Assembly (NCBI RefSeq): GCF_016802725.1
Contig: NC_052666.1
Coordinates: forward strand, 7,543,001-7,607,000
Origin: Solenopsis invicta
Lineage: Eukaryota; Arthropoda; Insecta; Hymenoptera; Formicidae
Direction of reading: 5' to 3'
Length of the DNA: 64,000 bases
Both the position numbers and the translations under genes were made by a program. Positions 35,501 to 44,688 of this stretch are shown piece by piece (within the stretch, counting starts at the first letter, position 1; each line of letters opens with the position of its first letter). The notes beneath the pieces are model-generated. The model was given only the letters and a program-made list of their open reading frames with translations, did not search any database and was not told where the DNA came from.

Positions 35501-37998
35501 CGCGCGTACTTGTCACACCTTTTTTTTTTTTGAAGTTGGTCCTTTCAAGGGGGGCGGCATTGTTCGGTACGCGCGTCATCGTTGTCGCTCGGTTTCCATT
35601 GCGCCTCTTTGAGTTTGATTCGTTTTCATCGCATTTTTGCGATTGCCCTATTTTCATCGCTTACTCCGTTTTTCTCGCGAGTTTTCCCTTGGCAACAAGC
35701 CTCCGTTTGCGCATATTCCCATAAAGCGTCGTGCGTCTTAGACAGGTGAATATTCGCGTTTTCGATTGTCTTTTTTGATCCCGATTTCTGCGCTGTTCCC
35801 GCCCTCCGCGATCACAATTATTCATAATTCAGTCACCGATGCGTGCGGACGTATTTGTACATTTTTTCATTTAAGTTTTTCAAGCGTGTCGATATTCTTG
35901 TACCCCGTTTTCGCAAAAGCTGTAGTTTGTTCAAAGTTTTTTAAATAAAGTTATTAAAGAAATTAGAGAATTAGCCAGCAATTCTCGACCGCGTTTTCTT
36001 GTGAGTTACTTGGTGCGAAACGCGCGGACAGGGCACAAGCCCCAGATTTTGAAAGCCATTCTCGAATCGAACAGTTAGAAATTTATAATTTGTATAATTG
36101 TTCTGTATATTTAATTTTTGAAAACTTAACCTAATATGACAATTTTTATTTAGATGAGTCCACATAAATCTGAACTCTTTGCGAAATCTTTGCGTCCGAA
36201 ATCTTTGCATCATTTTACGAAAATCACTGCAACTAAGAAAATGTGTAATGAGTTAAAGGTACTGTGTAAAATATTTGTTAGAACAAAAAATATTTGCTTA
36301 CACAGAGAGAAAAATGTATCACATTCAAATACATGTCTGGTTGCAGCTTATAACAGAGTATTTAAATAAAAAATCAAAGAGTAATCGGTATGAAAGTGGC
36401 GATTTGCAAAACAATTCATTATTTTATGGCAAACATACAACTCCATAAAAAGAATTATGATAAAGAATAATTATATAACATAACAATATAAGAATAACCA
36501 GTAGATATTTTAATTCTCGTCTGTAAATTGGATACATTTTTCTCTGCATACATTGTACTATTATTAGTAGTAGTATAATATACACTTAAAACTATACCCG
36601 TTTTTTGCAGTTAAAAGAAAAAGTATCGTTACTTCGTGAACAAAAGTCGAAATTACAATCACGGATTAAGGAATTACACGAATATAACAACAATTTAGAG
36701 GGTGAACGCAAAGAAATGAAAAAAAAGCTGGAGAAAGTAACGTCTGAGTTGACAAATGTAAGAAAGTTAAACGAACGACTGCAAACAGCATTAATCGATA
36801 AAACTAACGAATGCGAAAGGAAGAAATTGTGTATACATTACGCTTTTTTCCGTCAGTTTATAAAAAAATCCTAAATTCTTGAAGTACAATAAATACACTA
36901 ATAAATGAATTACATAGCTATTCAGACAGCATAGAAAAGAAAATTTCTTAAAAATATATAAAAGACAATAAGGAATCTTTAAGTAATTTTTAATCATCTT
37001 GTTTAGATATGTTATATGTTATCTGGATAGTCGTAATTTTTAAAAATGTTATCTAGATAAAAATTAACATTTTAATTTTTACAGCAACATTGAAAACTGT
37101 ATTGACTTCCAATATCAACATGCAGTACAAAAATAATTTTCCACCAATTGGGACAAGACAGTCTACTAGTGGTAATAAGTACTGCCTTTCCTATGTATTA
37201 TTTTTAAAAATTATTCGTTATGATAATAAACATTCATGCACACATTACAGATTCACATTGGGCGAAACGAGTGGATGAGTGAAATCCACTATAACAGAGT
37301 GTTGAACTCGTCGAAAATTCCTCGCCAATTTGCAAGTAATATTATTCTTGCTAATTTCAACGATGAATTGCTCATGACTAGCACCGTTACAGGATACACT
37401 ACTGCACGACGCGGTAAAAAAAAGAAATGCAATAAACTGGATGAAAAGAAATTGGGGGCTTATGAAGGTATAACATATGTTTCTTTGTGCAACATATAAT
37501 ATTAATATAAATATATAAATATATAAAGTTTGTTACTAATAATTTTTGAACAAAATCAATGGAATATTATAATAATGAGCATAAATTCATAAGTGTAATC
37601 ATTTGAGAATATTATTTTAGTTTATTGTATGAATATATAATATATATTACTTTTTTATGTTTTGTTTTTAAGACCATACTACTGAGTTAAAAATATGTAT
37701 TGTCATTTATATTTTTTGTTCAGATGCATACAAGCATTGGATAAACAACGTGTATAAAACCAAATTTGCCGATACTCCTGACAAAGATAATTCTATGAGA
37801 GAAATGTCGAAATTTTATTATTATGTGGGAAAAAAACTTGCTGATTTAAAGAAAATATGTGAAGATACCGATGAAGATCAATCGATTGATGAAGGAAGCG
37901 AGGACGTTGTTGATGATTCACAGATGAATGATGAAAATGCGAGGCTAAAAAATAGTGACAAGAAAAAGAAGTATAAACAGAAAAACAAGAAACAGTAA
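20545..37998 (+). CDS. 15-exon gene: coiled coil, CtIP/Sae2-like motif and BEN-like domain
   Basis: Exons: 20545-20710, 21157-21323, 21457-21540, 22413-22516, 22620-22719, 22802-22896, 23122-23169, 23253-23288, 23371-23400, 23489-23614, 36154-36258, 36611-36830, 37085-37171, 37251-37467 and 37724-37998. Most junctions keep frame with GT-AG ends. Exon 1 (MYAYVKLLEG) resembles the N-terminus of insect BEN proteins. Exons 4-6 give CWECEKYY, KCSRHR and ITPEG-FWNPEFPDTQ, the layout of the CtIP/Sae2 C-terminus. Exon 10 has DNHDVL repeats, exon 12 a long coiled coil. Exons 13-15 give the BEN-like part (HIGRNEWMSEIHY, RQFASNIILANF, AYKHWI) and a lysine-rich tail. Oddities: a one-base lesion makes TGA at 22485, and the exon 13 donor does not fit the BEN frame. 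A chromatin or DNA-binding role is inference; it may be a fading host gene or transposon-derived. Confidence 0.6.
20753..20877. repeat. GC-rich hairpin/MITE in intron 1
   Basis: Outer arms ATATGTTACGGGCAAA and TTTGCTCGTAACATAT are nearly perfect inverted repeats. Inside are two copies of ACATTGCCCGGACAATGTC, itself palindromic, and a further inner pair. It is unusually GC-rich for this intron. It may be a small non-autonomous DNA element or a structured RNA. Confidence 0.6.
24163..25212 (+). pseudogene. Non-LTR ORF1 (Gag-like), copy 2
   Basis: Starts METLKYLKDVVEEMEG and follows copy 1 closely, including the basic stretch and the VIIPEGYPEEEITVERLALL domain, ending PPVDES. A TAG at about 24517 interrupts the frame just after the basic region. 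Roughly 60 bp downstream of it (GC-rich, about 24520-24580) are absent from copy 1. Domain reading as for copy 1; the premature stop makes this ORF1 probably non-functional. Confidence 0.82.
25230..28849 (+). pseudogene. Non-LTR ORF2 (EN-RT-RNase H), copy 2
   Basis: Same order as copy 1: endonuclease (LIQEPWL; CDANSQHTVWG), reverse transcriptase (KTFKSAGPDKIFPALL; AKDFRPISLTSF; GYADDVAVLV near 27222), RNase H (VWFTDGSKTG; CSDSQAAIKALK; WVPGHSGIEGN) and the terminal cysteine/histidine motif (SLHILCDCP). Breaks include a stop near 25838 in the endonuclease-RT linker, a frameshift near 26890 in the RT, TAG near 27315, TGA near 27609 and a shift near 28470. The first cysteine motif also reads CRAGG instead of CRACG. 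Inactive. Confidence 0.85.
28963..29055. other. Host intron remnant between two retrotransposons
   Basis: Only about 90 bp separate the tail duplication of the non-LTR element from the 5' LTR of the BEL element. No feature beyond the two target duplications. Confidence 0.7.
29056..29570 (+). repeat. 5' LTR of the BEL element
   Basis: 515 bp, TGTTTGGTACGCG to CGAATCGAACA. Nearly identical to the 3' LTR, with scattered substitutions and small indels, so the insertion is not brand new. Confidence 0.93.
29577..29594 (+). promoter_or_regulatory. Primer-binding site, tRNA-Tyr type
   Basis: TGGTCCTTCGAGCCGGAT lies 6 bp inside the 5' LTR end. It is complementary to the 3' end of animal tRNA-Tyr including CCA, the primer for minus-strand synthesis. 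The tRNA match is from memory of the conserved tRNA-Tyr acceptor stem. Confidence 0.75.
30228..31521 (+). pseudogene. BEL gag (DUF1759-like, zinc knuckles)
   Basis: Starts MPNEDIAALKKQRSIIKG. An N-terminal helical part is followed, after an in-frame TAA at 30492, by LPKLNLPTFSGKYDEWFPFYD, the gag core of BEL/Pao elements (DUF1759). Cysteine motifs follow: CNYCSGEHLIYRC and CANCLRSTSHVANKC, then CRVCQAKHNTLLH, i.e. nucleocapsid-type zinc fingers. The protein would form the intracellular particle. The single stop is the only gag lesion I see before the frame change into protease. Confidence 0.85.
31486..31978 (+). pseudogene. BEL aspartic protease region
   Basis: The frame reads LLDCGSEINLISKRFL, the active-site loop of a retroviral-type aspartic protease, with Cys where Ser or Thr is usual (DCG instead of DSG/DTG). 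A frame change occurs near 31790, followed by a segment ending DVLIGNDLFWELW, the conserved second half of the protease. An in-frame TAA follows at 31976. The change and the frameshift both argue against activity. Confidence 0.75.
31982..33142 (+). pseudogene. BEL reverse transcriptase
   Basis: Contains the Pao-type linker (NRFWQLND ... NVTQTSQSRYIVKLP) and an RT with KLRVVFDASCK, SADIIKLYRQI (first catalytic Asp) and FYVDDMLSGA (catalytic Asp pair). Follows the protease in the same frame after one stop. A frame change near 33130 leads into the RNase H domain. The enzyme would make cDNA in the particle. Confidence 0.88.
33143..33767 (+). pseudogene. BEL RNase H region
   Basis: Carries the connection motif RLFDPLGLLGPV and a Pao-type RNase H with VHSFCDASQRAYGACVY, LPKLELCAAVLLARL, ILWSDSTITLNWI and SADILSRG, which supply the four acidic residues. 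The readable frame begins near 33051, overlapping the RT frame. A further frameshift separates it from integrase at about 33764. Confidence 0.85.
33764..35396 (+). pseudogene. BEL integrase and C-terminal region
   Basis: An HHCC zinc finger (HEHVRNLHAG ... NCITC), then the catalytic core with CGIDYAGPV (Asp) and MFSDNGTIFVGA (Asp). A stop at 34783 and a frameshift precede the third acidic residue in GLWEAAVKSAK. A DUF5641-type tail follows (WRSSKGAQLSPNQMVLVR ... PLSRLAILPI) ending near 35396. Another stop is near 35050. The protein would insert cDNA into the chromosome; this copy is dead. Confidence 0.85.
35547..35560 (+). promoter_or_regulatory. Polypurine tract
   Basis: AAGGGGGGCGGCAT immediately precedes the 3' LTR, the expected site of plus-strand priming. 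Confidence 0.7.
35561..36073 (+). repeat. 3' LTR of the BEL element
   Basis: 513 bp, TGTTCGGTACGCG to CGAATCGAACA, followed directly by the target duplication GTTAG. Confidence 0.93.
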
Positions 37999-38059
37999 AA
38001 TCACTCAAGAGACTAACGAACAAAGCGAAAAAATGCAAATATTGTTGACGAAGATGTTC

Positions 38060-38330
38060 GTTTTTATAATTATTCACCTGAAATGTTTTAATTTTCACAA
38101 TTAAAACATTTCGGGTGAAAAACAGAAGTTTTTATTATAAAATTAAAACATTTCAGGTGAAAAACCGAAGTTTCATTTTTTATTTGGTTAAAAACGAAAA
38201 TTTTATTTAGAAAATTAAACCATTTCAGATGAAAAACCAAAATATCATTTATTATTTGGTGAAAAACATAAGTTTCATTAATAAAATTAAAAAGTGAAAA
38301 ACAGAAGTTTTGTTTATCTTATAATATTTT
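38060..38330. repeat. Hairpin and degenerate tandem repeat downstream of the BEN-type gene
   Basis: TTCACCTGAAATGTTTTAATT at about 38070 is followed 5 bp later by its inverse. Then come three or four degenerate copies of a roughly 60-bp unit containing AAAACATTTCAGGTGAAAAAC. Probably the 3' UTR or flank of the gene, or a small element in it. Confidence 0.55.
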
Positions 38331-38382
38331 AATTTTACATATATTTTATATATATAAATATATATATATGAAATTTGTTTAT

Positions 38383-38714
38383 TACCATGTTATTATTATT
38401 GAATCTCATATACATTCGGAGGTTTGCATAAATATTTAAAATATCCTACATCTACATGAATAATCTTGCTTTTTACATCACTTGTTGGAACTATTGAGCT
38501 ATGTACATAATCTTCTGATTCTATCTTATCCATGTACGATACATGTACGAACGGTTTGTTGGAACTGATTGTAATTTTTGATATTTGAATGTGACATTTA
38601 TTATTTAAGAGAGTGATGTGTAATATTTGTTCATATTCACCTGAATGCAACTGAACCATTGTATCGCTCGTTTTTCATGCTTTACGATATTTCTGACTGT
38701 GAAATACGACACCT
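38383..38714 (-). pseudogene. Relic of the CMC transposase 3' end
   Basis: Highly similar to 8737-9070. Same minus-strand reading MVQLHSGEYEQILHI ... YLCKPPNV with a few substitutions, including TSD for IND. Similarity stops abruptly near 38714, giving a one-sided truncated copy of the last transposase exon and flank. Confidence 0.88.
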
Positions 38715-38872
38715 ATTCTATATATATTTCTGTTTTTAAATTTATAAATTGTTTAAGTGTAATGCATAATATAAAAATTTTTACAAATTTTAATGTAGTT
38801 GCATTAAGACTCCTAAATACTCTCAGTGACCATCACATTTAGGAATCCTGACACTAGTAGCGAGAAATGATG

Positions 38873-39121
38873 CGCTGAGACGCTGAGAATTCTTGCGTGC
38901 TATTTTCAAATAAAAAGCTATTTTGATAAAGTAACATTGTAAATTATTTTAACAAATTTGTAAAATTGTTCTAAAACTATTTTTTTCTTGACGGTTTATG
39001 AACTGCCAAAAAATCATAGCTTTTGGACAATTTTACAAATTTTTTAACGTGATTTATAGTGTTGTCATCAAAATATCGATTTATTTAAAAATGGCACACA
39101 AGATTTGTTAGCGTCTCAGCG
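38873..39121. mobile_element. Foldback MITE
   Basis: Ends CGCTGAGACGCT and AGCGTCTCAGCG are exact inverted repeats, and the arms continue to match imperfectly for more than 100 bp (for example AAATAAA...ATTTTGAT). No coding capacity. No clear target duplication. Confidence 0.7.
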
Positions 39122-39139
39122 TGTCATATCGCATTAAAA

Positions 39140-39330
39140 TTCGATTTAATTATAATTTATGAAATCATGTAATTTCGGATTGAAATGGATTTATTCCAAT
39201 ATTAATCCGTTCGAATTATACTAATTCCGATCTGATTTTTAATCAGTCTTAATACCGTATTTTCGGTGCAGAAATCCCGATCGATTTGGATTACTTCTTT
39301 TTTAATCGGTTTTAATGGCATATTTTCGGC
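39140..39330. repeat. AATCGGTTTTAAT-rich repeat tract
   Basis: Related to the tract at 8160-8420, with TTAATCGGTTTTAATGGC and several divergent copies in both orientations. Confidence 0.45.
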
Positions 39331-39834
39331 AAGGAAGTCTGTACACCAAATGCCCTCAGCGGTTTGCCCTTCGGTTTTACCTTTTTGGTCGTAAATATTT
39401 GCCAACTAAAGACAGAGCTCTGATCAGCAGCAAGACGTTGCGACCAAACATATAACAATGAACATAGCGCATAAAAAAATAATTGAGCATATTTCAGAAC
39501 AGTGATACCACATTTAGCACGCGTCTTACTAATCGGTTGATAAAAAAGCATGTAGACGCGCGTTTATCGATGATCCGCGTCTCCGCTGTCATTTGTTTAT
39601 GTTCCTGCGACAGCGACGGACAGCGATATAGCAAGTTAGTTATAAATATTTTATTAATACTAACATAATGATAAAGTCAATCCATGTTAATTCAATGATT
39701 AAAGTAATTCTTTAACGGGATTGTACGTATAATAATTCAGAGACGTGTAATAACTCAGCGATTAAAAGAAATAATTCATGATACAAGGGGTTATGTATAT
39801 GTTTTGTTTACATGTCTAACGAATCTCTTACTAG

Positions 39835-40425
39835 TAGATAAACTATGTAAATTATAAATTGAATATCAATACAGAAAGTTAGAACGGAATAAAATTATTT
39901 ATATATTCCAAAAAGAAATAACTCATCAAATTGATATCGCATGGATATTGATTTGATATAAAAATCATCGTTCTGACGTTGATTTCATTATCGTTCCTCG
40001 CTGTGATGTGATTTTAATACTGATAAAATAAAAAACATAACATCCCAAAGGATTAAAAAAACGTTTTTAAATACAAGTTTATGTCAATTCACGAGTTCAT
40101 TTTCAGATGCAAAAATTCTGTTTCTGATTTTTTAAAAAAGAATTCCTTTTGCATCTCAAAATGAACTCAGACTTGATAAACTTGGTTTTTTTTTTTTAAT
40201 TCTCTGAGACGTTACATATTTTTATTTTATCAATATTAAAACCGTATTCCAGCGAGAAATGATAATAAAATCGACATCAAAACGATGATTTTTATATCGA
40301 ATCAATATCTATTTGACATAAACCTGATGAGTTATTTCTCTTTGGGATATATTAATAATTTTATTGCGTTAAAACTTTCTGTATTGTGTTATGCAATTTA
40401 TAATAATTCACATAGCTTACATTAT
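39835..40425. mobile_element. Large imperfect foldback (~590 bp)
   Basis: The left arm (CTATGTAAATTATAAATTG ... ATACAGAAAGTT ... AAGAAATAACTCATCA) returns inverted on the right, around a central GATGCAAAAATTC/GAATTCCTTTTGCATC hairpin near 40110-40160. Typical of a foldback DNA element. No ORF; flanks show no clear duplication. Confidence 0.7.
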
Positions 40426-40573
40426 TTACTTGTAGTATTATGTTAATTATGTAAATTATTTATATTTCAAGCGAAATTATTGATATTTTACGTCAACCTT
40501 GCTTTTAGAATTACTACATAATATATATTCATATATTTTTGTTATTTATTAATATTCTGTTTGTATTTTTCAG

Positions 40574-41056
40574 ATAAACAGATCGTGCGACAAGGGTTCC
40601 AGCAAAGGCTGGAACAAATGGTAAGAACGATGGAGGCCGTTCAGCGGATGCTGCAAGAGTGGCGGCAACAGCAGCAGCAACCGCAGCAGCAGATTGACCG
40701 CCATCAACAAGCGGTCAATCTGCTGTTGCAGAAAAGGCTGCAATAACAGCAACCGGAACAACAGCAGCAGGAGCAACCACAGCATCAGGCGCAGCATGCA
40801 CAACAGCAGCAGCAAAATAATAATAATATTTATTACAATATTTATATGTAAATAAATGAATATATATATATGAAATTTTATTTTTACATTGATTTATATT
40901 TATTTTCAGTTCATTGAAACGGTCCTGGTGCGGGACGTTCCCGTGCCCGCTGGTACCGTCAACGCGGGATTTTTAGAGGTAGAGGCGAGAGAGGAAGGAG
41001 TGGAGGCGAAAGAAGCAGGAGTATTGGCGGTAGGGGGCAGAGACAATAATAATAAA
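40574..41056 (+). pseudogene. Q-rich exon plus RGG-rich segment
   Basis: After an AG acceptor at 40573, a coiled-coil/Q-rich frame reads VRQGFQQRLEQMVRTMEAVQ, then runs of Gln, with a TAA at 40744. The Gln-rich frame then continues to about 40850. Following a second acceptor near 40910, one frame reads an Arg/Gly-rich stretch (RGRGERGRSGGERSRS) typical of RNA-binding RGG tails, but that frame has a TGA at its start. The other open frame gives an acidic peptide. It could be ORF1 of an unknown element or a host pseudogene. Confidence 0.35.
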
Positions 41057-41155
41057 TAAATATTATAATAAATAAATTAGTTATACAGAAGTAAATATAA
41101 ATAACTGTCCTTTCATTTTTACCCTATTCGCGTATGTGTATGTACTTCTTTATAA

Positions 41156-41265
41156 GGACATCGTTCGAAAAAGTGTGCAAAATATTATGTCCGTGAAGAT
41201 ATCACTCGAAAGAGTGCATGTGCAAAATATTTTGTCCGTAAGGACATTGTTCGAAAAGAACAAGC
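41156..41265. repeat. Tandem repeat, ~55-bp unit
   Basis: Two to three imperfect copies of a unit containing GGACAT-GTTCGAAAA-GTGTGCAAAATATT-TGTCCGT. Confidence 0.6.
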
Positions 41266-41295
41266 GTGTAAAAACCATATAAAGTTAAGCACGCA

Positions 41296-41358
41296 AACAC
41301 ACACGCACACATGCACACGCGCGCGCGCGCGCGGATACACACACACACATACACACAG
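41296..41358. repeat. CA/CG microsatellite
   Basis: Mixed (CA)n, (CG)n and (CACACA)n simple sequence. Confidence 0.85.
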
Positions 41359-41361
41359 TGA

Positions 41362-41535
41362 AGAAAATGTAAAAAATTTATTTTAAAAGTGATATTTAAT
41401 CAGTTACATTATTTTGCAATGTTAACTAATTTCACTTTTTATGCGACTAGTTAATATTGTAAAACAATGTAGCTGATTAAATATTAATTATAATTCTTAT
41501 TACTTTCAATTATAGATAAGAATTTTTTACATTTC
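41362..41535. mobile_element. Small foldback element
   Basis: GAAAATGTAAAAAATT on the left and AATTTTTTACATTTCC on the right, with inner arms ATTTAATCAG..ACATT..TTTT.CAAT.TTAACTA matching in inverse around 41440. A MITE-like hairpin. Confidence 0.65.
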
Positions 41536-42564
41536 CCTCTTGACGGAAGAGACCACTACTTTCTTGTGGTTTCCGTTGAGCAACACTATGTACGTTTGTG
41601 TAAATAAATATTTATGTAAAATAAAGTAAATGTAAGAAAACAGGTTATTAAAAAAAAATAATTTCGGTAATAGGTGTATTTATTTTGATATAAAAAAATG
41701 AGCATAATTTTTTGTTGCGTGATACATTTTAAATAAAAAACGTGCATGGTAGCCAAGAGTTGACTGAAATATTAACACATTTTAATTGTTGTATTAAAGT
41801 ACCGAATATTATAAACGCCAGAATTCAATTAAAGAATCTCGAGATTCGAAATTATGTTACAGCAACAGTAACAGCCGTATGTAACTTTAGATCTGGAATT
41901 GTCTAATTGGCGATGAGACGCGTGACATTCCCCGATAGGACAAAATATATTAAATTATATAACGCAATCTTTCATAAAAATTATAATCATCAATTGTTGT
42001 AGGTACAGTGCGTTGCATTGATGCCTGGGGTACCGATTTTAAAAAGAATGACAATACCATAATTCTTTTGAAAATATGACTCTTTAGCTTTAAAACGTCG
42101 TATTATAAAGTCCTTAAAAGTTTTTTGTTGCGGAGATATGATTTTTTTAAAGGACAAGTGAATTTTTGAACAATTTCTCATTTTTATTTAATGGTTTTTC
42201 TTTTACACTTTCACAATAAAGCATTTTTTGACAATTCCGATTATGCAGTCACATTTTTAAGATTCTGAATTTTTATATAAAAAAAAGATTGTTGAAAAAT
42301 GTTGATTGGAAGCAAAGTTATAGCTTCTCAAAGTTAAAGTAGTCTCCCAGACCCAAAAATGTGCTTACGTATTTTACGGGATCGGTGTGTTTAAGAGTTA
42401 ATATTGTTTATTTATTTGTCATGAATTTAATTAAAAAAATTATTTCAATTAGCATTTTTTATATATTTGTTTAATATTTATTAAATGTTTATTTAATATT
42501 AATCTTTTTACTTATTTTTTATGTATAAAATTATGTTGGTTTATTATTTAACATATATGTATAT
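41536..42564. other. AT-rich DNA, no gene recognised
   Basis: A minus-strand open frame at about 41990-42181 shows no family signature. No RNA gene or clear repeat boundary seen. Confidence 0.5.
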
Positions 42565-42887
42565 TGTTGGGCCACTTACTCCTGACGAAGACGTTGGTCT
42601 TCGGGGTGATCCCGGTCAAATCGCCTTTCCCCTGCTCTCCCCCTCCCACCAGAGGTCCAGAGAGTTGAACGACACCTAGCATTAGCTAGAGTGTGGCCTC
42701 ACTCGTTTCTCTGTCCCTTCACCCTGGCATCGAGGAAGATTCGTTAACGCGACTCCTCGGCGTCCTTTATCCTTCTCTCTTCCATCCCCGCCGAAGAAGA
42801 TTCGCTAACGTGACTCTTCGGCGTTTTCCCTCTCTTCCCCTCCCGCAGCACCGAAGAAGATTCGCTAGCGCGACTCTTCGGCGTCTT

Positions 42888-42954
<67 letters not shown>

Positions 42955-44419
42955 GTTACGCTTATCTTAAGTTTATTTGCACCTTACTTCTCTTGTTATT
43001 ATTTTTTGTTTTTATTTTTGTTATCTACATTGTACTCAATCCTGAAGTTATTTTCCTGTATTTTATTCTTAGAGGGCTACGCCCTAGAATAATAATAAAC
43101 GCTCAGTCAGTCAGTCAGTCAGTCTCTCTACCCGGGCCCGAAGCCTTCTGCTAGACAATCTCTACCTGCAGAAAGGCATTCTAACGGGTATCCACTCCGA
43201 CCCGGCGGATTCGTCTCTCACAACGTGTACTCGTAATTTCAATTGGTTTTCAATCATTAATAATTTGTCTCACTAAAATTCGTAGATCGCTCACACTGAC
43301 CTCTTTCTATCAATCGCTATCGCTTTAGAATCGGTTCTTCAGAAGAGCGGTAAGTCATCTGCTCATTCTTACATTCACGTGGCAATCTTTCTCTCATATT
43401 AACTCAACCATGTCTCTCTTGAAGCACATATGGACAAACGTAAGGCACACCGCGCGTACGCCGGCGGTAGAAAACGTTTTTTCCGAAAAATGATGCGGGA
43501 GCTCCACGCATTCAGAGAGTTTGACCCTTCAGCGTTTTCACCCCCGCGTCTAAGCTTCCTACCCTCACCGGTGGAGGTAGAGGAGGCTTTGAACACCGAC
43601 TACCGATTAAGGCCGGACTTGAGCGGAGGTGAATCTCCAGAGGAGTCATCCGTTAACGCCTCTGCCGTTAGGCCCAACGTTTCGGAGACCTCGCGACCAG
43701 ACCCTGCGGCAACTCGCAAAAATGCAGTCTCGAGCTTTGAGAGGCGCCGGCCTGCACGGGGAACCACAGATTTCGCTCCAGCGCGTATTATGACCCGGCC
43801 CTTGTCCCTGTCCATCGCCGCCAGGAAACCGACCAGGTCTCTCGCAGAACCCCGGTACTGATCTCGCGAAGATTACCGGCCATTATAAAGGACGTAAAAA
43901 TTAAATTAATTATAACTAAGAATCGGCACGGGAACATCCGCATTACCCGCAGTTAAACTATGTAACCACCGTTCAACTTCTTTGTATGTAATTACGTAAA
44001 TATATATACATATTTAATCTAACAATCACACGCGTGTCACTGTTATTTAACCCCACAAGCTCAATCACGCATTTCAAATCTCCTTCCATTACAATGAAAT
44101 TCTATTAGAACTTTCCAAATTCACTGCTTATTCATTACATAAATATATGTATTCTCCCAGAACATCTCCTCTCCTTGCATGAATGAATTGTCGTGTATCG
44201 GGGCGTGTTATCGCACGATTCCGAGCCGCGACTGGTGACAGCTGCCTTAATACCTAAAATCAAAGAAACACACGTCCCGGACCGCGAGCCGCGCGAATCC
44301 GCGGACGTAACAACTGGTGACAGCGGTGGGGTGCCAAAATACCCACTTATTCACCAAAACTAACAAAAGAACAAAATCTATGTCCCAGATTACAATTTCG
44401 CGAATCCGCGGACGTAACA
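42565..44419 (+). mobile_element. GC-rich LTR-like remnant
   Basis: Begins TGTTGGGCCACTT. The phrase GCGAATCCGCGGACGTAACA occurs twice, ending at about 44312 and 44419, as LTR ends would. The first is followed by ACTGGTGACAGCGGTGG, which resembles a primer-binding region. Inside are three degenerate ~60-bp repeats (GAAGATTCGCTAACGYGACTCTTCGGCG; 42735-42890), a (TC)n run at 42890-42954 and (CAGT)n at 43105-43125. An open frame at 43430-43861 is GC-driven and has no recognisable domain. No target duplication found, so boundaries are tentative. Confidence 0.4.
42890..42954. repeat. (TC)n microsatellite
   Basis: About 30 uninterrupted TC units. Confidence 0.97.
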
Positions 44420-44432
44420 ATGCGCATGCTTT

Positions 44433-44688
44433 ATATTACAATCAAGAGCTCATTCGCGTAATTCATTTACTTCATCGGTATTTGTTTCTTTGTTACTTTG
44501 AATTCTTTCAATTATTTGTATATTATCTGACAATAGATCATCTTCAATATTTTTAACGAAAGAAATGCTGTCAGCATTCAATATTTCAGAGTCATCATTA
44601 GCTTCAATATCGTTAGCTTCAATATTAATAACTTCGATATCATTAGCTTCAATATTGTCATTTATATCTAATTCAGCTGTAAAAATAA
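44433..44688 (-). pseudogene. Acidic exon with internal IEANDIE repeats
   Basis: After a good acceptor (TTTTTACAG at about 44689, minus strand), an open frame reads LDINDNIEANDIEVINIEAND, with an 18-bp unit repeated about four times, then an acidic segment to a stop. It lies between the LTR-like remnant and the CACTA-like element. No partner exon found; it may be a cut-off host or transposon exon. Confidence 0.35.

Larger units (their letters stand above)
29056..36073 (+). mobile_element. BEL/Pao LTR retrotransposon, full length
   Basis: 7.0-kb element with two LTRs, a primer-binding site, gag, pol and a polypurine tract. The 5-bp target duplication GTTAG is present on both sides (29051-29055 and 36074-36078). 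Domain order (gag, protease, RT, RNase H, integrase) with a DUF1759-like gag is that of BEL/Pao. Several stops and frameshifts in gag-pol make it non-autonomous. It sits in intron 10 of the BEN-type gene, sense to the gene. Confidence 0.93.

Noticed and set aside
42693..43154. Plus-strand open frame with a Leu-Ser run
   Set aside because: Driven by the (TC)n microsatellite and the degenerate 60-bp repeats.
43430..43861. 143-residue GC-rich open frame
   Set aside because: Lies in the LTR-like block; the opposite strand is also open and no domain is visible.
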